From positions 1-64,000 of the forward strand of contig JAEEYQ010000023.1 of NCBI GenBank assembly GCA_016288215.1: a DNA stretch of 64,000 nt, given 5' to 3'. Each line of letters begins with the position of its first letter. Position 1 is the stretch's first letter. The DNA comes from Lentisphaeria bacterium (GTDB taxonomy: Bacteria; Verrucomicrobiota; Lentisphaeria; Oligosphaerales; Oligosphaeraceae). A program made the position numbers and the translations under genes. The notes beneath the pieces were generated by a model that ran no database searches, was not told where the DNA came from, and worked only from the letters and a program-made list of their open reading frames with translations. Shown piece after piece: positions 43,014 through 53,600 of this stretch.

Positions 43014-45137
43014 ATGAAGACGCTGATATTCAAGCAGTTAGAGGTCCGTATTGATGCGGAGCGGCAGGCCTTAACGGCGACCTACACCCCGCCTGACGGC
43101 GAAGGCATCCTCCTGATGGAGGCCACGTTCGCCTTGCGGAACGCCGACGGGACGCCGCTTCCCTTTGACGCGCTGTCCCATGTCCAGACCGAAACGCAGG
43201 AGGACATTGACGGCGTCTGTTGGTCCTGCACCATGGATGACGGGGCGCCTGCAAGCCGCCATGCATCATTCTCTATCATATTGGGCAACAGGAAGTTACG
43301 ACTTTCATTTGGTGGTGGCTGCCGTTTGGTGCTGCAAGGGCATCTATTTCCAGAAATCCCTTATGATGAACTACTTAGCGTGAACACTGGGCGGGCCAGC
43401 TCCACGCTTTGCGCCTCCTCCGGGCCGGCCACGGCTCCAGGGGACAATGCTTTGTTTGACCGACAGCGCGACCTGCTTCTGGACTATTCCTGCACGGGGA
43501 CGTTCTCCACGTCATTTGATTGGGGGAGAATGCGTTATGGCTTTTCCTGCGAAAGTGACGGCAAGGCCGTGAGCGAGCTGGACTTCGGCGTCACGGAGGA
43601 TGCCTGCAAAACTCGTTTCAACCTGCCCTACAGGGGGATTCGAAAGCGGAAAGGCTTTGAGACCCCGTCGGTGGGCTGGATGACATGGTATGCGGTGAAG
43701 TTTGACGCCTCGGAGGCCGTCGTCCTTGAAAACGCCGCCGCGTTCATGCGGCATTTCGGCGGCCATCTGGCGGCGCGGCCTGTGCTGTGGGTGGATTGGG
43801 AGTGGTGCCATCGGGACTTGACGGGATTGGGCGTGGATGGCTGCACCATGTTTCAGCCGCGAAAGGATGTGTATCCCAATGGACTCGAGGCAGTTGCGGA
43901 GAAACTGAAGGCCATGGGCTTTTTGCCGGCTCTGTGGGTGGGGCCGACGAACGACGGCCGCCCCAACGCCATAATGGAGGAGCATCCGGAGTGGATTCTC
44001 TGCCAAGCGGCCCGCTGGTGCGGACAATATTGGTTCGACTTGTCCAATCCGAAGGTGCGCGACACGGTCATCCCACGTCTGTTCCGTCAGGTCATGGCAT
44101 GGGGCTACGAGGCAATTAAATGGGACTGCATCCCATTGACTATCAAGATGTTGGCGGATTATGCGGATAAGCGCTTCGACCCCAGAACCTCGCCTGCGCA
44201 GATTTTTCGGGACACCGCCCGCACCGCCCGTGCCGCCATTGGCGACGATGTGTACATGATGTCCTGCTGCGGCTATCAGGAGATGGACATCGAATGGGGC
44301 ATGGACTTCTTTGACGGCGCCCGCATCGGCGGCGACATCTTCACGTGGGAGGAGTTCCTGAAAGAGGGAATCGGCCGCATCCTGCGTTTCTATCCGCTGC
44401 ACAACACCGCACTCTACATCGATGCGGACAATCTGATTCTGCGGGAGCAATTCTCCAGCGTGGCGCAGGCGCGGACCCGCGTCTCCGTCTATGGCCTCGC
44501 CGGCCTTCCCGTCACCATCGGCGATGCCTTCCGTGATCTTGACGAGCCCCGCCTGGCCATGCTGAAGACCATCATGCCTGTCATCGACATCCGGCCCGGA
44601 GAGCTTGAGCCCAAAGCCATTGACGGCGACTTCCAGCTGATTCGCCTGAATGTGGCGCGGCGCTTCGGACAATGGATGGTGGCCGCCGTCTCCAATCTGA
44701 CGGACAAGGACCACGACCGCCGCCTCCGTCTGAAGGAGGAGCTGAACCTGCCAAAAGGCGAATATGCCGTCTATGACTTCTGGAACCGTCGGTTCATGGG
44801 AGTCTTCACGGAGACGATTCCGCTTTCCGTTCCGGCCTTTGACACGGTGGTGCTTCGCCTGGTTGCCGTCACAAATGACGTTCCGGCAGTGATTTCCGTC
44901 TCTCGTCACATTACCCAGGGCGGCTATGAGCTGGAGGCATTGGCGGTCTCGGCGGAGGAAATCGGCGGGACGGTGCGCGTCGCGGCGGGGGAACCCTGCA
45001 CGGTGACGTTGCTTCTGCCGGAGGGCAGGACGATCCAAACTGCCACGGCCCCTGTGGAACTGGAGGGGCGAGTGGCGGTTCTGCGGCTCCTCTCCTCCCA
45101 ACAGGAAAGCGTGAAATGGCATTGCCGCCTGAAATGA
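43014..45137 (+). CDS. GH36/GH27-like (clan GH-D) alpha-galactosidase-like protein
   Basis: About 707 residues. An N-terminal beta-sandwich precedes the barrel. VLWVDWEWCHRDLTG and GFLPALWVGPTND are barrel strands. AIKWDCIPL holds the K-W-D nucleophile motif (Asp371), and ARIGGDIFTW gives the likely acid/base (Asp441). A C-terminal beta-domain completes the clan-D architecture. There is no signal peptide, so it would act on imported galactosides. ATG 43014 is chosen over 42948 because the promoter and hairpin precede it and homology-like sequence starts there. Confidence 0.8.
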   Translation: MKTLIFKQLEVRIDAERQALTATYTPPDGEGILLMEATFALRNADGTPLPFDALSHVQTETQEDIDGVCWSCTMDDGAPASRHASFSIILGNRKLRLSFGGGCRLVLQGHLFPEIPYDELLSVNTGRASSTLCASSGPATAPGDNALFDRQRDLLLDYSCTGTFSTSFDWGRMRYGFSCESDGKAVSELDFGVTEDACKTRFNLPYRGIRKRKGFETPSVGWMTWYAVKFDASEAVVLENAAAFMRHFGGHLAARPVLWVDWEWCHRDLTGLGVDGCTMFQPRKDVYPNGLEAVAEKLKAMGFLPALWVGPTNDGRPNAIMEEHPEWILCQAARWCGQYWFDLSNPKVRDTVIPRLFRQVMAWGYEAIKWDCIPLTIKMLADYADKRFDPRTSPAQIFRDTARTARAAIGDDVYMMSCCGYQEMDIEWGMDFFDGARIGGDIFTWEEFLKEGIGRILRFYPLHNTALYIDADNLILREQFSSVAQARTRVSVYGLAGLPVTIGDAFRDLDEPRLAMLKTIMPVIDIRPGELEPKAIDGDFQLIRLNVARRFGQWMVAAVSNLTDKDHDRRLRLKEELNLPKGEYAVYDFWNRRFMGVFTETIPLSVPAFDTVVLRLVAVTNDVPAVISVSRHITQGGYELEALAVSAEEIGGTVRVAAGEPCTVTLLLPEGRTIQTATAPVELEGRVAVLRLLSSQQESVKWHCRLK

Positions 45138-45139
45138 AA

Positions 45140-45167
45140 AGGTTAACCTAAAAACGCGGTTAAACCT
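45140..45167 (+). terminator. Weak hairpin after the GH36-like gene
   Basis: AGGTTAACC and GGTTAAACCT pair with a single bulge, 3 nt after the stop codon. The downstream CTCTTTATTC is only moderately T-rich, so terminator function is tentative. Confidence 0.4.
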
Positions 45168-45304
45168 GCTCTTTATTCATAATATACTTTGTATAAGTAT
45201 GTTATGTATATGTAAAAACAACGGGTGAGTGTTGCATGAATTGCGTGGTAGAGAGAATTTTAAGCCGACAAAGCGGCTCTTTGATCTACAACGACAAAGA
45301 GTGA

Positions 45305-45570
45305 AAAGTGCCCCCGTCTCCAGTCCCCCGTCTCCAGTCCCCCGTCTCTCGTCCCGTGGTTCTCGTCTCGCGTCTCGCGTCTCGCGTCCCGCGCCAGATT
45401 CCTGCCTGTTCGTGGGCTTCGCTTCACCCACATTAGGCTCCTGCCACCGATTCGCGGTTCTATAACTCTAACTTTCTCGTATACCGTGGGTTACGCTTAT
45501 GCCTACGGCGTTGCGCTTACCCACGGCTATTATCCTGCCGCCGCCATAGCGGCTCTTCTTTTTCCGCATG
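45305..45570 (-). repeat. ~200-bp interspersed repeat, copy A (inverted partner at 50144)
   Basis: Read on the minus strand, this copy matches 50144-50349 closely over about 190 bp, by eye roughly 80-85% identical with small gaps. It starts with a GCCGC/GCGGC hairpin, then CCGTGGGT...ACCCACGG around GCC-GTA-GGC, and ends in 7- and 14-bp tandem units (GACGCGA; GGAGACGGGGGACT). The whole gap 45138-45709 holds no convincing gene: besides this repeat there is the hairpin at 45140 and a GCCTT-AAGGC hairpin near 45582. Confidence 0.8.
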
Positions 45571-45709
45571 TCCCGCCGTAGCCTTGGAGAAGGCGGATAG
45601 GGTGCGCAGCCTGCGGAAAAAGCCACTCCAAGTCCCTCTGCATCCGCAAGGGCGCAACAGAATGGTTGTTTTGGCTATCTTACTGGAGAACAGAGCCTTA
45701 CAAAATGGT

Positions 45710-47674
45710 CTATTTTTTCAGAACCTCACGGTAGTGGGTTTTGACTCTGCCATCTTGGTCGGTAAGCTGGACGGTTATCAGATTGTATCCAGGCTGGAGC
45801 ATGATTTCGGTGGAGCATGCGCTGCCGTCGGACGCGATCCAGTTGGGGACTTCGCCGTTGATTTTGAACGTGCAGCCTTTTTCGGCGAGACACCGAACGT
45901 GGAGCGCCTCCACGGCGCGGGCATCCGTCGGCTGAATATCCACCAACGCCAGCGGTTTTTCATGGTGGGCGGAGATTTCATGGGCGAGCAGCTGGCGGAA
46001 TCGGTCAATATAAAGTGGCTCTGCAAAATAGTTCTGCACGCGAAAACTGGAGCCGAGCATGGCCCAGAACATCTCCAACGCCGCATAACCGTCAAAATCC
46101 TCCGACTTGACGTTCAAGGTCTTGCGTGTGTTTTCCCAACGTTCCTTGAGCAGCATCATCAGCGAATAGTCTTCGGTCCCCTGCACATAGTTTTCCCAAC
46201 GCAGGGAGCTTGACCAGCGCTCTTTTTCCGTGCGCGGCGGATAAAAAAGGTAGCCACTGCCGTAGAGCCGCTCAGGACTGTTTGGCCGGCTGAGCGTTGG
46301 AACAGGCTCTGTCCAGACATTGCTTTCGGGGTCGTCTACGTGAAAGGAGAGATGCCACCACAGGGCGCCTCGGTATCCGTATCCCGCCAGAGCGATGGGG
46401 AAAAAGCGCATGCCCTTTGGATTCCATGTGGCGTTGATATGATAGAGGCTGTTCATATAGGCCCAAAATATGAGGCCGTTCTCCTTCTGCAGCTTTTTCC
46501 ATCGGGCGGTGTGCTCTTCGCGTGTGATAAAAAAGTGCCAATTGACGCACCAGATGTTGCTGTTCTGTAGCAGTTCATCGCTTGCGGGCTCTCCAGGCAG
46601 GACCATGACCGGCAGTTCGGGGAAGACCTTGCGGCTCTGCGCCGCCGCCATATTGAACGCGGGAAAGTTTTTCTCCGGAAACTCATCCATAATATAGTAG
46701 AACATGTCATGCTCCATATGGCGGGCTTTGAGCTGCTCCCGCATTTGGGCAAGAAACTGTCCATGAATCGCTTCGAAACCAGGTTCGCCGGCCTTCTTGT
46801 CTGAATGCATGTAATCGTTCAGCTTGCTGCCGCCGCCGAGCAGAGTTGGAGGAAGCGCGAATTTCACATGGTACTCTTTGCCATATTTTTCAATGGCGTC
46901 AAGATAGCCTGAGGCGTCAACGGTGAGCTTGTCTGACGTTTTGTCGTAGTCAACCTTCAAACCGGAGTTCACGCCATATTTGACATGGGTGACAACGCCT
47001 TTCATCAGCTTCATGAGTTCCGGATTGTCCTCAAAGGAGACCCCGCAGGCGACTGTGTCCAGCTTGTGTTCGGCGGGGAAGCGGAAGTCCCACACCTGAA
47101 GCTCGATGGGAATGCGCTGTTTGAAGCGGTCGGAGTCCAAAGTGACAAATCCGCTATAACTTCCTGATGGGATGGTATTTGGAATCTTGAGCGTGAGCAG
47201 CATGGAGCCGTATTCGTTGGCGGCAAAGCTCATGGTCTCCTCTTCAACGACAGGGTCAGGAATCATGCCAGTCTGGCTGGCGATGATGCCGTACCAACGG
47301 CCAGCCATGGGAATGTGGACATGGTGAATACGGCGACAGTTCCATTGCTTTGGAGGGATTTCGCCCTCAGCGCCTTTCAGCGTGTCAAAAGAGAGGGAAA
47401 CATGGCTCAGCTCCTGATCGGGCTTGACGGCAAGTTGAATCTGTTCACTCTCTCCAGGGGCGCCCGCGAGGTAAATTCTCCTATACTCCCGATTGAGCGA
47501 TTCCTGTGTAAAGCTTTCTGTTGGAAGCACTTTCAAGGTCGGGCTCAACGCCACGACTGAAACCTGACCAGAGGCGAGCTCCACTGGCCTTATGGTGGGC
47601 GGCATCGGCAGACCAGCGGCCTTGGCAATCATCGTCAAGACGATTATGGCATGCACAATGAAATGCTTTTTCAT
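45710..47674 (-). CDS. Secreted GH123/DUF4091-type glycoside hydrolase
   Basis: There are 654 residues with a signal peptide (about 1-20). An N-terminal beta-sandwich contains REYRRIYLAGAPGESEQIQLAV, the DUF4091-type lead domain. The barrel has FYYIMDEFPEKNF with the adjacent Asp-Glu pair used by GH123 N-acetylgalactosaminidases for substrate-assisted catalysis, and later GYRGALWWHLSFH, YGSGYLFYPPR and SSLRWENYVQGTEDYSLMMLL, a close match to the family's end motif. GGGAAG precedes the ATG. The likely substrate is an N-acetylhexosaminide in host glycans. Confidence 0.85.
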   Translation of the reverse strand: MKKHFIVHAIIVLTMIAKAAGLPMPPTIRPVELASGQVSVVALSPTLKVLPTESFTQESLNREYRRIYLAGAPGESEQIQLAVKPDQELSHVSLSFDTLKGAEGEIPPKQWNCRRIHHVHIPMAGRWYGIIASQTGMIPDPVVEEETMSFAANEYGSMLLTLKIPNTIPSGSYSGFVTLDSDRFKQRIPIELQVWDFRFPAEHKLDTVACGVSFEDNPELMKLMKGVVTHVKYGVNSGLKVDYDKTSDKLTVDASGYLDAIEKYGKEYHVKFALPPTLLGGGSKLNDYMHSDKKAGEPGFEAIHGQFLAQMREQLKARHMEHDMFYYIMDEFPEKNFPAFNMAAAQSRKVFPELPVMVLPGEPASDELLQNSNIWCVNWHFFITREEHTARWKKLQKENGLIFWAYMNSLYHINATWNPKGMRFFPIALAGYGYRGALWWHLSFHVDDPESNVWTEPVPTLSRPNSPERLYGSGYLFYPPRTEKERWSSSLRWENYVQGTEDYSLMMLLKERWENTRKTLNVKSEDFDGYAALEMFWAMLGSSFRVQNYFAEPLYIDRFRQLLAHEISAHHEKPLALVDIQPTDARAVEALHVRCLAEKGCTFKINGEVPNWIASDGSACSTEIMLQPGYNLITVQLTDQDGRVKTHYREVLKK

Positions 47675-47719
47675 AACGGCTTCCCTCGCTGTTCCGCACG
47701 ATGCCGCCGGCGGCTATGG

Positions 47720-49015
47720 CTACCAGCCGCCGTACAGGTTTGTCCAGAGGGTGTTGGCCTCCTCCTTTTGGACGTCGCTGATGTCCTTGCCGAAGGGGAA
47801 GACCTCGGCGTTGGCCAGATTGTCCAACAGGGAGACGGAGGCGTTGACGTGGATGGCCAGCTCGTCGCCGGAGATGTGTCGCAGGTCATCGTCGAAGCGA
47901 TGGTGCCAGACGCATCCGTCGGTGCAGCATGGACGATAGATCCAGACGCCGGGGACGCCGCACATGACGAAGGGGAACAGGTCCAGATAGGGGCTGACTT
48001 CGTCAAAGACGTTGCAGTAGGAGTCCTGCTTCTTCCATTCCGCGTGGATGAGGTCGAACATGGCCTTGGGGCCGCAGCCGCTGATGTTGGTCCAGCCGAG
48101 GGCGGCGCCGCCGCCGTCATAGTTGAGGACCAGACGGCCCCGCTTGGCGATCTCCTCCCGAAATTCCCTTGCGTAGCAGGCGCTGCCCACGGAGAGCTGC
48201 TCCTCCGCGCCGAAGGCGATGAAGCGGAGCGTCCGTTTGCGGGGCCGTGACGCCATGAGGCGGGCGATCTCCAAAATGATGGTGGTGCCGCTGCCATTGT
48301 CATCCGCGCCGACGGTTCCCGCCTGAGTGTCATGATGGGAGGTCAGATAGATGATGTCGCCGTCCGGATCGCTGCCCGGCAGATCGCAGATGACGTTGCG
48401 GGAGGTTTTGTGGGGGCGTTCCGCGTCGGCGTAGAAGCGGGCGGCGTCCGCATGGCGGAGTTTCCAGGAAAAGGCGTCAGCGAAGGCCACATTGGTCACG
48501 GGGCGGGCGCCCAAGGCGTCGGTGTAGGCAGGGAACATGCCATCGGCCAGGGGAACGTCTCCCGGATGGCGGGTGTCCACAAACAGCAGGAAGGCGGGTT
48601 CCGCCTCCATGAGCCGACGATAGCTTTCGCGGTTGGGGATATGGCAGCCCAAATGGACCACGGCCTTGCCGCGGAGATAGGACAGGTCCGGCCGCTGATA
48701 GTCCGTCATGGAGCTGAAGAAGACCAGCGGGGCCTCCAGCCATTTGGCGTCCGTCCCCGGCACGCTGCTGAAGAGGGAGCTGGGGTATTTCCGCCATTCG
48801 CCGTCGATGTGGATTTCCAACGCCTCCGAATGGACGAGCCGCTCGCGGACAGGAAACTCATGGAAGCGGACATGGGGGCTGACCTTCTTGAATTCGCTGT
48901 AGAGAAAATCCGTGGCGCGGGCATCGTTGGCCGAGCCACTCAGCCGAATGCCGATGTCTTGGGTTAGAATCCGTAAAGTGGACAGCAAGCGTTCTGGAGA
49001 AGCCTTTTCCATCAT
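47720..49015 (-). CDS. M28-family zinc peptidase
   Basis: A 431-residue protein. The zinc site is seen as YLTSHHDTQ, GADDNGSGT, FGAEEQLSVGS and a later Asp and His (YRPCCTDGCVWHHRFDDD). An N-terminal region with an inserted PA-like domain (LSYLRGKAVVHLGCHIPNRESYRRLME) precedes it. No signal peptide is visible, so it may be a cytoplasmic aminopeptidase. It lies between a GH123-like gene and an M55 peptidase gene, all on the minus strand. AGGAG precedes the ATG. Confidence 0.88.
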   Translation of the reverse strand: MMEKASPERLLSTLRILTQDIGIRLSGSANDARATDFLYSEFKKVSPHVRFHEFPVRERLVHSEALEIHIDGEWRKYPSSLFSSVPGTDAKWLEAPLVFFSSMTDYQRPDLSYLRGKAVVHLGCHIPNRESYRRLMEAEPAFLLFVDTRHPGDVPLADGMFPAYTDALGARPVTNVAFADAFSWKLRHADAARFYADAERPHKTSRNVICDLPGSDPDGDIIYLTSHHDTQAGTVGADDNGSGTTIILEIARLMASRPRKRTLRFIAFGAEEQLSVGSACYAREFREEIAKRGRLVLNYDGGGAALGWTNISGCGPKAMFDLIHAEWKKQDSYCNVFDEVSPYLDLFPFVMCGVPGVWIYRPCCTDGCVWHHRFDDDLRHISGDELAIHVNASVSLLDNLANAEVFPFGKDISDVQKEEANTLWTNLYGGW

Positions 49016-49096
49016 TATTGCTCCTAGTTGACGGTTGAAAAAAGTTGATTATTCTATAGCTAATTGATTATCAATGAGTTATGACTAAATATGCAG

Positions 49097-49945
49097 TTAT
49101 TGGCGTTTTCGCATGGAGAGCAGGTGGGCGTAATGGGCGGTGACGGAGGAGTCGCTGTGTTGGGTGTCGAGCCAGACTCGCATGAAATCATCGCCTTTGT
49201 AGCGGACGGTGCGGAAGTCCTGCCGTTCCCCGCCCAGATTCTCCATGCCGTCCGCCAGATTGGGGCACATGAGCTCGTAGACCAATTCCACGTCTTTCGG
49301 AATGGGGGGCACGGTGAAGCGGGGCAGCTTCTCCAAAGCTCGTTTGGAGTTTTCCCTCAAGGCGGCATAAACCTTTGTGGGAGAATAGTTTCGGACTGAA
49401 TAGCGGCTGTGGGCGATCTTGGTCGGCACCGTCTCCACCATGGGGCCGATGAAATTCTGCGCTTCGGCGCAGGCGGCCTCGTCGCCGGAGACCAAAATGG
49501 TGGGAATGCCAAACCAGGCGCAGACCAACGTGCAGATGCCGATTTCGCCGATGGGCTCGCCGTTGAGTCGCATCTCGCTGATGCCGTGGCTGCTATAGGA
49601 ATGGCACAGGTAGCCGCCGCTGTTCTGCATGGCATGGACACCGATCTGCACGGCCGCGTCGTAGTTGCCGTCATCGGGGAAGGCGCCGTGGAAGACGCCG
49701 CCGTACTGGAGCAGTTCCGCGGCGGGATGGAGCTTGAAGATGTCGATGGAGTTGCTGCCGCCATGGGCGTCCACCACGGTGACGCTTTCCGCTCCCGCCT
49801 GGACCAGCCCTTCGATGCAGGCGTTCACTTCGTTGACCAACGCCTGTTTGGCGGTCTCCTCGTTGAGGATCTTGTTGCCGATGCCGTCCGAACGGCCATT
49901 GACGCCGCAGGGCCCTTCCAGGTCCGTTATCATGAAAACCCGCAT
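49097..49945 (-). CDS. M55-family D-aminopeptidase (DppA-like)
   Basis: About 282 residues. Asp8 and Glu10 in MRVFMITDLEGPCGV match the first zinc ligands of DppA. VVDAHGG provides a His ligand, VHAMQNSGGYLCHSYSS follows, and the active-site region includes NGEPIGEIGICTLVCAWFGIPTILVSGDEAACAEAQ. The family cleaves D-amino acid peptides such as those from cell-wall turnover. The ATG at 49945 follows a perfect GAGGAG; longer in-frame starts upstream lack one. With the M28 gene it suggests peptidoglycan or peptide scavenging. Confidence 0.9.
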   Translation of the reverse strand: MRVFMITDLEGPCGVNGRSDGIGNKILNEETAKQALVNEVNACIEGLVQAGAESVTVVDAHGGSNSIDIFKLHPAAELLQYGGVFHGAFPDDGNYDAAVQIGVHAMQNSGGYLCHSYSSHGISEMRLNGEPIGEIGICTLVCAWFGIPTILVSGDEAACAEAQNFIGPMVETVPTKIAHSRYSVRNYSPTKVYAALRENSKRALEKLPRFTVPPIPKDVELVYELMCPNLADGMENLGGERQDFRTVRYKGDDFMRVWLDTQHSDSSVTAHYAHLLSMRKRQ

Positions 49946-50014
49946 GTGTGTCTCCTCGGTATTTTGGGGTGGTTCAGACGGCCGCCTGTAGAGCCGACGC
50001 CGTTGACTCCTCTT

Positions 50015-50044
50015 AATATACAGCCCAAATCCATGAAAGGGCAA
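50015..50044 (-). promoter_or_regulatory. Putative promoter for the M55 peptidase
   Basis: On the minus strand, TTGCCC (50044-50039) and TATATT (50020-50015) are 18 nt apart, with a leader of about 65 nt before the M55 ATG. The rest of 49946-50143 shows nothing else I can support. Confidence 0.35.
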
Positions 50045-50143
50045 ACAAAATGGAAGGTTACTATTCAGAACCTGTCCATAAAACCTAAAAACAGCGGTTG
50101 GTTTTTTCTTCCACGGAAATGACTATGGTGGCAGAAAGCGAGG

Positions 50144-50349
50144 CATGCTGAAAAAGAAGAGCCGCTTTGGCGGCGACAGGATATTAGCCGTGGGAAAGCG
50201 CAACGCCGTAGGCGTAAGCGTAGCCCACGGTGCACGAGAAAGTTAGAGTTTTGGAACCGCGTAGCGGTGGTAGAAGCCTGATGTGGGACGCGAGACGTGA
50301 ATAGCGGGATGGGGGACGTGGGACGCGAGACGGGAGACGGGGGCGCTCA
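50144..50349 (+). repeat. ~200-bp interspersed repeat, copy B (inverted partner at 45305)
   Basis: Plus-strand copy of the element described at 45305-45570. It contains CATGCTGAAAAAGAAGAGCC, a GCCGC-TTT-GGCGGC hairpin, a second structure with CCGTGGG/CCCACGG arms and a perfect ACGCC-GTA-GGCGT inner stem, then degenerate GGGACGCGAGACG units. Together with copy A it brackets the GH123, M28 and M55 genes. Confidence 0.8.
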
Positions 50350-50389
50350 GCCTGTTGCGTCCTCCTGCATTTTTGCAACAAGGTGCAAC

Positions 50390-50431
50390 AAAAAAGCCTC
50401 TGTTTGGCATCTAAATGCTTGAAACAGAGGC
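50390..50431 (-). terminator. Intrinsic terminator of the tRNA-Val gene
   Basis: On the minus strand a perfect 10-bp stem, GCCTCTGTTT/AAACAGAGGC, is followed by six T residues. It starts 7 nt after the tRNA 3' end, so it is placed to end the tRNA transcript. Confidence 0.85.
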
Positions 50432-50438
50432 GGATAGT

Positions 50439-50515
50439 TGGTGCGCGCAACTGGACTCGAACCAGTGACCTCTACCGTGTGAAAGTAGCGTTCTAACCAA
50501 CTGAACTATGCGCGC
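50439..50515 (-). tRNA. tRNA-Val (CAC)
   Basis: A 77-nt cloverleaf with the CCA encoded. The acceptor arms GCGCGCA/TGCGCGC pair perfectly. The D-arm contains GTTC/GAAC, the anticodon stem is CTACT/GGTAG (one G-T pair) with loop TTCACAC and anticodon CAC, and the T-arm is ACTGG-TTCGAGT-CCAGT. CAC reads GUG. It lies in the gap downstream of the clan GH-A gene. Confidence 0.95.
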
Positions 50516-50616
50516 GGGTCATTGATGACAGTTATAAAGATACTTGTCTTTTTCGGCTTTGCAACTTGCCTAACCGTAAAAAGTGCGATTTTGGGCAAAA
50601 AAGTGCAAGAGGGGCG

Positions 50617-53600
50617 TCAGAAGGAGTAGATGCCATGGAGAGTGGCGTCTTTGGAGTGGCCGATGCCCGAATGGAACTCCAGCCAGCCGCGGCGTCCCTT
50701 GCCGTCGTTGTCGTTGACGAGAAGAGACAGGCGGACCTGGCCCATGGGACGGACGCCCGGCAGGGTTTCCCACGGGATGAGGACCTCATACAGCATGCAG
50801 GTGTCGGAGAGCGCAGTGCAGGCGGCGGGAACTTGCATGGCCTCGTTGGAAACCGCGGGGAATTTGGAGCAGCAGACGACTTTGGTGCCTTGGGGCAGGC
50901 TGGCGATGCAGAGCTCCAGGCGGTTCATGCAGTCCATGGAGCCAAGGGACAGCTGGATGGAGTCGCCGTCCCAGATGTTGTCGCTGGTGGAGAAGGGCTG
51001 GAAGAAATGGTCGTCCGTGACGCGGATGGCGACGCGGATGCCCTGGTCGTCGCAGGCGACTTTGGCCACGGCGGACAAGTCGTCGTCGCCTTCAATGGGC
51101 GGTTTGGCAATGGAGACGACCAGGGGTTTCACCGCCAGCGTGAGGGCGTCCTTCCAGTCGTCCCAGTTGCCGCGGAAGTCGACGGGTGCGTGGAGGGCCG
51201 GAATGACGGCGGAGAAGAGGGGGACGGTCTGCTGGAAGGGCATGGCGCCGTCCGCGAAGGTGACCTGCACGTCCAAGGCCTCGCCATCGGCGGGCAGGCG
51301 TTCCATGGACAGCTCAAGAACCTGGCGGCCGTGGGGCTTGAACTGCATTTCCTTGGTCAGCGGGGTTTTCATGGTGGGGGCGGAAAGGGTGATGTGGGCT
51401 TGGCGGGCGTCTGCGGAATTGTTCTCCAGCTGGATGACGGCGATGGGCTTGCCGTCACGGAGCTGGACGCCGCCCGCATTGAGGAAGATGCTCTCCTGCA
51501 AGGGGATAGAGCGGGTCTTGGTGGCGTGTATGCCGTCTATGGTCAGGGTGGCTTCACAGAGGATGGACTGACCGACGAGGGCTCGGAGAATCTGCGGCTC
51601 CATCGTGAAATCAAAGACATCGGTCAGCGGGGCGCCTTCCGGATGGCGGGGCGGCGGCGTCTTCAAAAGGAGGGGACGGCCGTCTTTGGTCTTGAATTGG
51701 ACCGTGACGTCTCCGCCTTCCCGCGTCCGCGCGACGGAGACCTGGAGGGGGGAGCCAATCAGCGCCGCCGTGTCCGAGAAGGAGACGGCGAAGCGGGGGA
51801 TGGTGGTGAATGAGTCGGGGGCGCAGCCGGTGAGGTAGACGGGCAGCTCCGTAAGCGTCAAGGTGTTCTCCTTCAAGGGGATAGGGGCCGGGTTGCCCTG
51901 CAGGTCGAGGCAGCGGACGGGGCGGGGATCCCAGCCTGATGGCAGCGCGACGTCAACGGTGTCCTGCACCGCATAGGCAAAGAAGACGTTCTGACCGTCC
52001 GGTTGACGGAAATGGTAGAGGCGGAATTTCTCCGGATCATAGGAGAGGTCGCCCAACGGCTCCGCATCGCCCAATAAGCGGGCGAGGAAGGCGACGGCGC
52101 TGGCGGCGGGCTTGGGAGTCAAATCGTTGTGGACCAAGCCGAAATTGTGTTCCGTGTAGTTTTCGCGGGTGCCGTCGTTCATGAAATCGTATTGGCAGGC
52201 GTAGTCCAGCCCCAGCTGGCGGGATAGGACATACATTCGTGTAATATATTGCGCCTGATGGACATAGGAGGAACGCGGATAGCCGCCGGCCACTTCAAGG
52301 TACTTCATGTCGCCCTGATAGGTCGTCCAGCCGGCCTCCGTGACGCAGAAGCGGGAGCAGCCGCCGTTGCGGCGGGCCAGCCCCTTGTGGAATTCGCCGT
52401 CATCGCGGAAGAACCATTCGTGTTCGGGGCGGGGCTGACCGTGGCAGTAGGGGTGGATGGAGACCATGTCGCGGTCGGTGGCGATGCCCTGAAGCAGCAT
52501 TTTCTCCAGGAAGGGAGGGCAGTCCTCCGCCGTCAGGGCCACGTTCACCTCGGGGTCGGCCTCATGGATGGCCTCCGCCCCCATGCGGGACAGCTCGACG
52601 AATTTCCCTATCCAGAGGGAATCGCCGTAGTGCTTCATGAAGAACACGTTATGGGGTTCGTTCCAGATCTCGAACGTGGTGATGCGCCCCTTGAAATGCC
52701 CTGCCATGAAGCGGGCCCACGCCGCGAAGGCCTTGGGATCCAACGGGTTGTCGTAAATTTTGTTGGGGAAGTTCAAAATGGCGTTGAGGCGGATGCCGTG
52801 GGCGTTGAGGGCGTTGACCATGGCCTCCATGGCATCTGGCACCTCATAGACGCCCTTCTCGTGTTCGAAGGATGCCCAGCTCATGTCGTCGCGGACGATG
52901 CCGACGCCGATGGCGTCCAGCACATCCAAAAAGCGGTAGTCGTAGGTGACCCAGCCGTGGCCGGCGTGGATGCCGGTTCCAATCCAGGGGCAGTGCTTCT
53001 TCGGGGCGGAGGTCAGCCGCGCGAACCAGGTCTCGATGCGATGGGGAAGGTCCGGCTGATCCGACGCATGGACTTCCACCGTGAGCTTGAAGGCCCCAAA
53101 ACGCCCCTTAAGCTGCTCTGCCGTAAGCTCTAGGGGATGGACGGCGGCCTTCAGGTGCTCCATGCGGAGGGACAGGACAGGCTTGTCCTGCCAGTCGGTC
53201 ACGGTGACGGCGGCATGGTATTCCACGTTGCGGTTCAACGCGTTGCCATGAATGTTCAAGTGATAGGGGATGGTTTCGTCCGGATAGAAGAAGGCGCCGA
53301 TGCGGGCGGTTTTGCAGGAGATGTCGTCCAAAGGCTGTTTGACTGAGGTGGTGGTCACGATGGCGTCCCGAATGTCCAGTGCTCCGACGCTCTTTTTTGT
53401 TTCGATGCCGACCATGAGGATGCGGATGGGCCAATGGATGGTGTCGTCTTTGGCGCCGCCCCAATGGCTCTTGAAATCGTTGAAGGAGATGGAATAGTCA
53501 TGCCACTGGCCGTCCGTGTTCATGGGGATGCCAACCAGATGTTCTTGAGCTGTCGCGTCTTGGGCACGGAAAAGAAGGGTGGCGGCATGGGTGGAGGTGG

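Noticed and set aside
45229-45465. Short open frame of 78 codons on the plus strand in the 45 kb gap
   Set aside because: It is made largely of repeat DNA (SSPPSPVPRLSSRGS-type translation) and has no ribosome site or homology-like pattern.
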